Source: UBA9715 sp003452695
Lineage (GTDB): Bacteria > Actinomycetota > Coriobacteriia > Coriobacteriales > Eggerthellaceae
Direction of reading: 5' to 3'
Assembly: GCA_946625225.1 (NCBI GenBank)
Contig: CAMOTA010000036.1
Coordinates: forward strand, 1-23,158
DNA length: 23,158 nt
Every line of letters starts with the position of its first letter. Within the stretch, counting starts at the first letter, position 1. Made by a program: the position numbers and the translations under genes. The notes beneath the pieces are model-generated. The model saw nothing but the letters and a program-made list of their open reading frames with translations, was not told the origin of the DNA and did not search any database. Of the stretch, positions 13,174 to 19,472 are shown one piece after another.

Positions 13174-15669
13174 ATGGAATTATCTTTCGACATGAGCATC
13201 GTCGAATTCGACTCGTTCGAGACGGCGTTTCCCGTGCCGCCCGAGCGGCGCGACGCCGAAGCGCGCCGTTTCATGACGCTGTTCGTGGAGGAACAGGGCC
13301 ACATGCAGGCGGGCGGGACAAGCTATGTGTGCCGCGCGCGATCGGTTACCGGCGAGCCATTCGCCCTGAAGCGCCTGCTCGTCGGCGCGGGCATCCCGAA
13401 AGGCGCCGTGCTTTCGGTCGAAGACACCGAGCGCATAACGCAGGGGCATGCGGCCGCGTTCTACGAGGAATACCGCAACCAGATGCTGGTCTCGCAGATG
13501 CGCGGCTTCCCGAAGCTGTACGGCTACGGGCGCATAGCGGGCGAGCCGGCCATAGTGATGGAATGGGTGAACGGGGTTTCGCTGCGCGATGTTGGCGCAA
13601 CGCTTGGCGCTGGCGACCAGACAGCCTCGCCCCAGGTGGTGGCCGACATCGGCATAAGCGTCTTGAAGGTGCTCGACACGCTGGGGCGCTTGGACGCCAC
13701 GCTGGTGCACCGCGACCTTTCGCCGGCCAACATAATGCTGCGCACCGATGCGGTCAGCTTGGAATCGCAAATGGCAAGCGGCGAATTCGACGTATGTCTC
13801 ATAGACTTCGGCAGCGCCGCAACCGGCACCGCGCCGGGCCGTGCGTCGTTCACGATGGCCAGCCAGGTATGGCGCCACGGCACGCCCGAGTATGCGCCGC
13901 CCGAAATGCTCGCTCAGGACATTCCGCATGCCGAGGAGCTGCGCGCATCGCAGAGCATCGACGTGTTCGCGCTGTGCAGCGTGCTGTACGAGCTGTATGC
14001 AGGCCACACGCCCTGGCGCGTGGCAGACCACCCCGAGACCACGCCATATCGGCTGAAGCTGGAGAATGCGGCGGAACCCCTGGCACCGCGCACAGACGGC
14101 GACGAGCCGCTCATGCGCGCCATAATGGGCGGGCTGGCGACAGAACAAGCGCTGCGCCCGTCCGTCGAAGAGCTATTGAGGCAGTTGCAAGACTTCCGCC
14201 ACCCCGCCGGTTCGCAGGCGAGAGCTGCCGCAGGCGACGATGCAGAAGACGGCAGCCGCGCAGGCAGCCGCGCACACGAAGGCAGCGAAGCCCTGCAAGG
14301 CGCAACGGCCGCAAGCGCGCGAGGCGTCCGACGCAAGCGGCGGCGCGACCCCCAAGTCGCGCCCGGATTGTACACGCCCGACAGCACGAGCTTTCGCGCA
14401 GTCGGCACCGACGAGGGCGGCGGGCGCGCAGGCGAGGCGGTGCAGCCCGCACAGCAAACACCGGGCATGTCGCGGCGCACCTTCGTCCTGGGAGGCGTGG
14501 CCCTTGCAACCTCGGCGGTAATCGGCGGCGGCGTTGCGGCGACCCTGTTCGGCGGCAGGAGTGCAGACACGGGCGCGGGTGCGGCCAAGCTGGGAGGCTA
14601 CGTTATAAACGAGAGCGCGGTGGCAGGCGAAATCTGGTCGGGCGAGGCGCTGTACCCAGTGCGCAACCTGAGCAACAGCACGTGGATGCTCGTTTCGGGC
14701 CTGGAAGGCGGCGGTTCGGTCCAGCGCATCGACCTGGATGCATCCGGGCGCGAGCCCGGGCGTTTCACGGACGGTTTGATACGCGCATACGACGAGGCCA
14801 GCGGGGGCTACGGCTTCAAGACGGTCGTCGGCAACGCCGGCGGCATGCGGTGCGCATGGGGCATCGGGCGCAGCTTTCCGCAGGCCAAGGACTTCTGCCC
14901 CCTCGAAAACGGGCTGGCGGCGGGCTTGTCGAAAGAGCGGCTGGCGGCAGTGCAGGACCCGGACACGCAGCTCTGGGGCTATATAAACCAGGCGGGCGAA
15001 GACAAGCTGGCGCCTGCCTACTCCGATGCCAACGAGTTCTCCTTCGGCTTTGCCGCCGTGCGCGCAGCGGACGGCAGCGGGCTCTGGGGCCTGGTGAACA
15101 CGGCTGCTTCCTGGGTGCTTGCACCGACGTTCCGATCGCTCGGCCGCATGTCGCAGGAAGGCCTGATGGTAGCTCTGCTACCCGACGATGCCCGTTGGTG
15201 CTTCGTGGACCAGGACGGCCAGCCGGCCTTCGGGCAATCCTGGACGCTCGTGCGCCGCTTCACCGAGGGCCTTGCGGGGTGCTGCGATGAAGGAACGGGG
15301 CTTTGGGGGTTCGTCGACGCGCAGGGCAAGCTTGCAATCGAATCGCGCTTTGCAGACGTGCTGCCCTTCAGCCGAAACGTGGCGCCCGCGAAAGACGCCG
15401 CTACGCAGCTCTGGGGACTTATAGGCACGGACGGCATATGGAAGGTCGAGCCGCGCTGGCTGCGCCTGGGCGAGCGCACCGGAAACCTGTTTCCCGCGCA
15501 CGGATCGCCGGCGAACACCTACGACTTCGACTCCCCCGCTTGGATAGCGTACCGCGACGACCCCGCCAACACCGATTGGGACATCGCCTACGGATACATC
15601 GACGACGTCGGCAACTGGGCCGCCAAGCCCGTCTACGCCGACACGCTCATCCGCGACCTGGGCGTCTGA
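13174..15669 (+). CDS. Membrane Ser/Thr protein kinase with internal Tat-like anchor and C-terminal WG repeats
   Basis: The 831-residue protein starts at the ATG at 13174 (AGGAG just upstream; a TTG at 13132 is less likely). The kinase domain (about 45-340) has a degenerate glycine loop, the ATP-anchoring Lys66 (FALKRL), HRDLSPANIML (179-189, Ser replacing the usual Lys after HRDL), IDFGSA (210-215) and GTPEYAPPEM. A basic linker follows (VRRKRRRDP, 385-393), then SRRTFVLGG (433-441) opening a single membrane helix (438-460), a twin-arginine-like motif. The exterior part (about 500-825) holds about six WG repeats, such as LWGYINQAG, LWGLVNTAA, LWGFVDAQG and LWGLIGTDG. The role is probably an envelope sensor kinase, with the upstream FHA protein as a plausible reader. 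Confidence 0.93.
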   Translation: MELSFDMSIVEFDSFETAFPVPPERRDAEARRFMTLFVEEQGHMQAGGTSYVCRARSVTGEPFALKRLLVGAGIPKGAVLSVEDTERITQGHAAAFYEEYRNQMLVSQMRGFPKLYGYGRIAGEPAIVMEWVNGVSLRDVGATLGAGDQTASPQVVADIGISVLKVLDTLGRLDATLVHRDLSPANIMLRTDAVSLESQMASGEFDVCLIDFGSAATGTAPGRASFTMASQVWRHGTPEYAPPEMLAQDIPHAEELRASQSIDVFALCSVLYELYAGHTPWRVADHPETTPYRLKLENAAEPLAPRTDGDEPLMRAIMGGLATEQALRPSVEELLRQLQDFRHPAGSQARAAAGDDAEDGSRAGSRAHEGSEALQGATAASARGVRRKRRRDPQVAPGLYTPDSTSFRAVGTDEGGGRAGEAVQPAQQTPGMSRRTFVLGGVALATSAVIGGGVAATLFGGRSADTGAGAAKLGGYVINESAVAGEIWSGEALYPVRNLSNSTWMLVSGLEGGGSVQRIDLDASGREPGRFTDGLIRAYDEASGGYGFKTVVGNAGGMRCAWGIGRSFPQAKDFCPLENGLAAGLSKERLAAVQDPDTQLWGYINQAGEDKLAPAYSDANEFSFGFAAVRAADGSGLWGLVNTAASWVLAPTFRSLGRMSQEGLMVALLPDDARWCFVDQDGQPAFGQSWTLVRRFTEGLAGCCDEGTGLWGFVDAQGKLAIESRFADVLPFSRNVAPAKDAATQLWGLIGTDGIWKVEPRWLRLGERTGNLFPAHGSPANTYDFDSPAWIAYRDDPANTDWDIAYGYIDDVGNWAAKPVYADTLIRDLGV

Positions 15670-15677
15670 ACGGGTAG

Positions 15678-16658
15678 CTATAGGGCAAAACAGGGCACGA
15701 TGCCCTGGGCCGAGCCCGTCGGGGATGCTCCGTCGTAGCGCGCCTTGCCCGATTCCAGCACTTCCGAGAACGACCCGCCGCCTGCCGTGCGCAGCCACCA
15801 CCGGCACGGCTCGCCGGAACCGACAAGGCTGCGCTGGCAGATGCCGTTTTCGGAATCTGCTTTCACCAGCTGGTCGACGAACAGCTGGTAGCGTATGCCT
15901 TCCAGTTCCATGAGCTGCGCCCATTCGGGAGAATCGTTCATAAGGTAATCGCCCGTGCGCATGGGGAACAGCTCGGAGAACGCGGGCAGCCACAGACGGT
16001 CGGAGCAGGTTTCGACCAACGTGCGCGCACCGGACACGAAGCCGCCGTCGTCGTAGATAAGGGTGTCGCCCGCATCGGTCGGCGTAACGGCCACGCTCGT
16101 CTTGTCCACAGATTGCATCACGGCCTGAAGGCTTGTGGGCAGCTGTGCCGCGAAGGGCCCGTTCAGCCACGCGCGCACCTCGCAGCCGTTCCAGCCGCCG
16201 TACACGTTCAGCGGCACGGTGTCGGCAGCGTCCTTTGCCCCGCCATCGTTGTTCATGGGAAGCCAGGCCACCGCATCGGCGAACATGAAAGTGATGCCCG
16301 CCGCGCCTCCGCCGGTAACGTCGTCGCGCGCAAAGCCGACCACGACTGCGCTCGTCTGCGTGCCATCCGCCAGCTGCACGGGCTTGGCCTGCGTGCCGTC
16401 CAGGCGCCCTTCGTCGTTCACCAGGTGGTAGCGCTTAACCGTTTCGCGGCGCGTGGGATCGTCGGGCGCCTGCGCGACCTCGTCCGCAATCGTGGACAGC
16501 TCGGCCCACGAGTACTCCGCCACCGACTGGCGCACCGGCGCCGCCGCCTGCGAAGCGCCCGATGCGCCCGCGCCGCCCGATGCGCACGACGCGCCAAGCG
16601 CCAGACACAGCGCCAACGCAAGCGCAATTATGATACGCAGCGAACCCTTCATCTTCAC
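15678..16658 (-). CDS. Putative lipoprotein, DUF6273-like
   Basis: The 326-residue product starts at GTG 16658, which has GAGGT six bases upstream (an ATG six bases further in is poorly spaced). Residues 1-25 form a signal sequence with hydrophobic core IIIALALALCLALG leading to ASC, a lipobox-like site with Gly rather than Leu at -3. A Gly/Ala/Ser linker follows. The C-terminal half has RLWLPAFSELFP, GDYLMNDSPEW and CRWWLRTAGGGSFSEV, which resemble the DUF6273 family of Gram-positive surface proteins; I recognise this by pattern only and its function is unknown. The gene converges on the Ser/Thr kinase with eight bases between the stops, so the 3' ends of the transcripts probably overlap. 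A miniature element lies 49 bases upstream of the start. Confidence 0.8.
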   Translation of the reverse strand: MKMKGSLRIIIALALALCLALGASCASGGAGASGASQAAAPVRQSVAEYSWAELSTIADEVAQAPDDPTRRETVKRYHLVNDEGRLDGTQAKPVQLADGTQTSAVVVGFARDDVTGGGAAGITFMFADAVAWLPMNNDGGAKDAADTVPLNVYGGWNGCEVRAWLNGPFAAQLPTSLQAVMQSVDKTSVAVTPTDAGDTLIYDDGGFVSGARTLVETCSDRLWLPAFSELFPMRTGDYLMNDSPEWAQLMELEGIRYQLFVDQLVKADSENGICQRSLVGSGEPCRWWLRTAGGGSFSEVLESGKARYDGASPTGSAQGIVPCFAL

Positions 16659-16707
16659 GCGCCTACCTCGGCCCTTCGACAGGCGGAGCCTTCCAGCAAT
16701 CTCGGTA

Positions 16708-16785
16708 TATGAATCCCCCTCTACGCATAAGCTCAGGTCTCCACGAACAATACTGCAGGACTTATGCGTAGAAGGGAGATTCAAA
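16708..16785. mobile_element. Miniature inverted-repeat element, copy 2, with perfect 8-bp target duplication
   Basis: A 78-bp element with ends TATGAATCCCC and GGGAGATTCAAA and internal CAATACTGCAGGACTTATGC. It is flanked by TCTCGGTA at 16700-16707 and again at 16786-16793. Removing the element and one flank joins CAATCTCGGTA to ATCACCGATATATC. It lies in the upstream region of the lipoprotein gene. Confidence 0.88.
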
Positions 16786-16815
16786 TCTCGGTAATCACCG
16801 ATATATCATGCCGGT

Positions 16816-16918
16816 CCAGGACGCGCAAAGCAGCACGCTTCGCCCTCTAGCTTCGTTCGCCCATGCCGGTGGGCGCAATCGGCTCTCAGCCGAATCGCAC
16901 TCGCCCCGCGCGTCCTGG
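16816..16918. other. Nested inverted repeats, possible branched RNA or DNA structure
   Basis: CCAGGACGCGC (16816-16826) and GCGCGTCCTGG (16908-16918) form a perfect 11-bp outer stem. Inside are the hairpins GCCCA-TGCCGG-TGGGC and CGGCT-CTC-AGCCG, with a possible short AAGC/GCTT stem before them. No coding frame is convincing. Up to 17171 the sequence holds only short CTCGCGT-like words. Confidence 0.4.
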
Positions 16919-17171
16919 CCTAGGCGGTATAAATCAGCGCTTACCTCATATCGTCCCGCCCGCCATGGCATTCACGCGCCGCGACCCCTCGCGTGCAGCG
17001 GCTCCTCGCGTATCGCAGTCCTTCGCGTCCCGCATCCCTTCAACAACCACAACCATTTACTTGCCGCAGCCTTTCAGCTTCCGCAAGCGACCATCGGCTG
17101 CTAGTATCGGCAACTATCCCCTCTCTCAACTACGCCCTCCAACAAGAGCATTCAGGAAAGCTTAGCCGACA

Positions 17172-17232
17172 GCACCCGCGCGGGCGGCCGGAGCCTCATC
17201 CCCCAGCGGCACCCGCGCGGGCGGCCGGAGCC
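17172..17232 (+). repeat. 24-bp direct repeat pair
   Basis: A 24-base GC-rich sequence (GCACCCGCGCGGGC followed by GGCCGGAGCC) occurs at 17172-17195 and 17209-17232 without mismatch, 37 bases apart. It is non-coding as far as can be seen. Confidence 0.7.
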
Positions 17233-17299
17233 GCACGCCACCACTTATCAGCCAGCTTTTCGCTCCCATTGTATGCAATGAGGCGCCTTTCAATGCCCG

Positions 17300-17373
17300 A
17301 AAAAAGCTACAAGCCGCAATCTGCTGCATTTCGGTGCGGACAGATGCAACAAATCGCACGTTGTAGCTTTTTT
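17300..17373 (-). terminator. Long RNA hairpin bordered by A6 and T6, just after a gene remnant
   Basis: On the minus strand AAAAAAGCTACAA pairs with TTGTAGCTTTTTT. Inside, after a short internal loop, GCGATTTGTTGCAT pairs over all 14 positions with ATGCAGCAGATTGC if G-U pairs are allowed, capped by a 14-base loop. The three wobble pairs would be A-C mismatches on the plus strand, so the minus-strand RNA is the better fold. It starts nine bases beyond the stop of the remnant at 17383. It could be a terminator, a small RNA or an excised element scar. Confidence 0.5.
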
Positions 17374-17382
17374 GCCGCGTCT

Positions 17383-17565
17383 TCAGCTACGGCGCGGGAA
17401 TGCGGCAGAGGAATGACCCCCATCGCTCGGCTGCCCAACCCGATAGACGCATACGCTCATCAGAGCGGACTGCGAGCTGTCCGAGAGTCCCATTGCGGAA
17501 TACTTCTTCGTGAGCAGCTTCTTGCCCTCGCCGTTATGTGAAGCATACCAGGTTCCTGCAACGAT
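17383..17565 (-). pseudogene. Possible 3' remnant of a protein gene
   Basis: On the minus strand 60 codons are open after an in-frame TAA, ending at TGA 17383. They read like a real protein tail (AGTWYASHNGEGKKLLTKK, then YSAMGLSDSSQSALMSVCVY) with varied composition and no start codon or ribosome binding site. I do not recognise the family. The fragment lies among repeats and ends at the hairpin 17300-17373, consistent with the truncated end of an old gene and its terminator. It could also be a chance frame. Confidence 0.35.
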
Positions 17566-17714
17566 TTATTGCGCAACAAATGCTCGCGTGACTATGCGCC
17601 AGGAACAGTAGCATCTGCGGGCATTGGTTTTCACGGCTTGCCAAGCGGCGGGAAAGCAGCATCGCCGCAACTGCCCCATTGCGCACGAATGCGGCGTGCC
17701 CGGCCAGCAACGCA

Positions 17715-17793
17715 CCGCGTTACCACCTGCGGCCCGGCCAGCGGCAGAAACGGGGAGAGGGGTGAGGGCGATCCTGCAGGCGCAATTCCTGAT
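17715..17793 (+). repeat. Dispersed repeat B, copy 3, interrupted by a miniature element
   Basis: It aligns with copies at 12714 and 13023 (inverted): CCGCGTTACCACC, a G-rich block, then GCGATCCTGCAGGCGCAATT and CCTGAT. The miniature element at 17794 cuts it. The sequence resumes at 17881 with a region ending AAGCCAAGCCCGAATCCCC, matching the continuation of copy 2. Confidence 0.65.
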
Positions 17794-17872
17794 TTTGAAT
17801 CCCCCTTCTACGCATAAGCCCAGGTTTTCACGCACGATACTGCAGGACTTATGCATAGAATGGGGATTCAAA
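17794..17872. mobile_element. Miniature inverted-repeat element, copy 3, with perfect 8-bp target duplication, inside repeat B
   Basis: A 79-bp element whose arms start TTTGAATCCCCCTTCTACGC and end GCATAGAATGGGGATTCAAA. TTCCTGAT flanks it at 17786-17793 and 17873-17880. The flank belongs to repeat B, and deleting the element plus one flank restores repeat B as seen at 13023. It has no coding capacity; a transposase would have to act from elsewhere. Confidence 0.9.
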
Positions 17873-18064
17873 TTCCTGATATATCCTTAGGTAGAGCCTA
17901 AGCCAAGCCCGAATCCCCATGCCCGGGACGGGCCTCCTGGCCGGGCCATGGGCAGCAACGAACCGCCACGCGCGAGCATGGCCGCTACGCATAACAGCTA
18001 TGCCGCATTGGTCAGATGCGCTATCATGCGATCCATTACCAAACCGACCTACGATAGGAGCATC

Positions 18065-18820
18065 ATGGACATCGTCGAGGCAATCGAGAAGCGCATTTCA
18101 TGCCGCGCCTTCACCGGGCAGGCGCTCGAGCAAGGGCAATTTGACGCCCTTGAGCAGGAGGTCGAGCGCATCAATGGCGAATCGGGACTGCACTTCCAGC
18201 TGTACGGCCCCCGTGCGGACGGCACCGCCATCGACATGAGCGCGAAGATGTTCGCGGGCAACCCGCCGTGCTACGCTGCGCTCGTGGCGCGCAAGGACCC
18301 GCTGGAAGAAGAGAAGCTGGGCTATTACGGCGAGCAGCTCGTGCTGCTGGCCGAAACGCTCGGTCTGTCCACATGCTGGGTGGCAAGCACCTACGACAAG
18401 GCCACGGTGCGCGTCGAGCTCGGCGACGGCGAAGTGCTGCACGACGTGGTTCCCATCGGGTTCGCACCCGAGAAGATCCCGCTTAAACAGCGCACGATTC
18501 GCGCGAGCATCCGCGGGCGTTCCAAGAACCCCGAGGACCTGTATCGCGGCCCCGTGCCGTTGGCCCGCGCGCCCGAATGGGTGCAGGCGTGCATCGACGC
18601 AGTTTGGAAGGGGCCTTCCGCCATTAACGAGCAGCCAGTCGTCTTCGTGCAGGACGACGTGGACGGACCGGTGCGCGCCGAGCTGTCGCGCGTGAAAACC
18701 GGCATGGAATACACCGACCTGGGCATTGCGAAATGCCACTTCGAAATCGTGGCCCACGAATGCGGCGTTCCCGGCTCATGGCAATGGGGCGTCGGAGCCG
18801 CGTTTGCACTGCACGGCTAG
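18065..18820 (+). CDS. Nitroreductase-family flavoprotein (TM1586-like)
   Basis: This is an FMN-dependent oxidoreductase of the nitroreductase superfamily, single-chain TM1586 type. The 251-residue protein begins with MDIVEAIEKRISCRAFTGQ, the flavin-phosphate Arg-Ser/Cys-Arg region, continues with YYGEQLVLLAETLGLSTCWV, VVPIGFAPEK and WKGPSAINEQPVVF (the second-half flavin site of this subgroup), and ends with TDLGIAKCHFEIVAHECG. The ATG at 18065 is set by TAGGAG four bases upstream; the frame is open for 39 codons before it. The substrate cannot be read from the sequence. It stands alone, bounded by repeats on both sides. Confidence 0.9.
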   Translation: MDIVEAIEKRISCRAFTGQALEQGQFDALEQEVERINGESGLHFQLYGPRADGTAIDMSAKMFAGNPPCYAALVARKDPLEEEKLGYYGEQLVLLAETLGLSTCWVASTYDKATVRVELGDGEVLHDVVPIGFAPEKIPLKQRTIRASIRGRSKNPEDLYRGPVPLARAPEWVQACIDAVWKGPSAINEQPVVFVQDDVDGPVRAELSRVKTGMEYTDLGIAKCHFEIVAHECGVPGSWQWGVGAAFALHG

Positions 18821-18864
18821 CGCGCCTCTTTTCTCTGGTCCTGGTCGGTTCTGTTGCCTTCTCT

Positions 18865-18898
18865 GCCTCGCGCGAGATTTCTCCACCTTGCGCGAGGC
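18865..18898 (+). terminator. Terminator-like hairpin after the nitroreductase gene
   Basis: GCCTCGCGC and GCGCGAGGC form a perfect 9-bp stem with a 16-base loop, followed by CCCCCTTTCCTT. It begins 45 bases after the stop. The remaining 18899-19111 shows only a small hairpin CTACGC/GCGTAG near 18940 and no gene. Confidence 0.4.
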
Positions 18899-19111
18899 CC
18901 CCTTTCCTTGCGCTACCGTTCCGCTGTTGCTTTGCTCCTACGCGAACGAGCGTAGATGCTTCCTGTTTGCTACTAGGACGCCAAATTACCGGAGCCAACC
19001 GGAATTCCCCGTTATCACCAGAAGCCCTTTGGCCATAGCTGCATCTAACGCCTCTGCCGGACTTCGTGGTCGACCTCGGGAATGCAGGCCAGCTCGTGGC
19101 TGCATTTTCCA

Positions 19112-19401
19112 GCGGCAGGTTTCCGCAGATCGGATGCCGATAGCCGGCATAACGAGGCCCTATTAGGCCCCTTTCAACGCACACGCACTTGCCGGCGGCA
19201 GGTTTCCGCAGGTCGGGCGTCGGCGGCCGGCTGTATCGGATGCCGGGAGGCCAAATAGGCTACTATTAGGCCCTTTCCAGCGTGAATGTACATGTCGGAG
19301 GTAGGTTTCCGCAGTTCAATCACCGGTAGCCGACTGTATCGGATGCCGGGAGGCCAAATAGGGTGCTATTAGGCCACTTCTCATTCCGCATACGCTGGTT
19401 A
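19112..19401 (+). repeat. Imperfect tandem repeats of about 103 bp
   Basis: Three units begin at the GCAGGTTTCCGCAG-like word (19115, 19198, 19301) and end in CTATTAGGCC (19160, 19263, 19366). Units 2 and 3 share 29 identical bases at 19231-19259 and 19334-19362. Each of these two contains the hairpin GGCC-A-AATAG-N4-CTATT-A-GGCC with different loops (GCTA, GGTG); unit 1 is about 20 bases shorter and lacks the inner stem. A partial fourth unit (GGCATAAC-CCCTATTA) at 19457-19475 includes the stop codon of the surface protein gene. Confidence 0.75.
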
Positions 19402-19472
19402 TGCACTGAAGGGCCTGGTCTCGCGGTTCAAGCGCTCTGCGAGCTGTCGCACAGGGGCATAACAGAACCCTA

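Noticed and set aside
13329..15290. 653-codon frame overlapping the Ser/Thr kinase
   Set aside because: It is Arg/Ala-rich with no domain, while the kinase frame carries all catalytic motifs.
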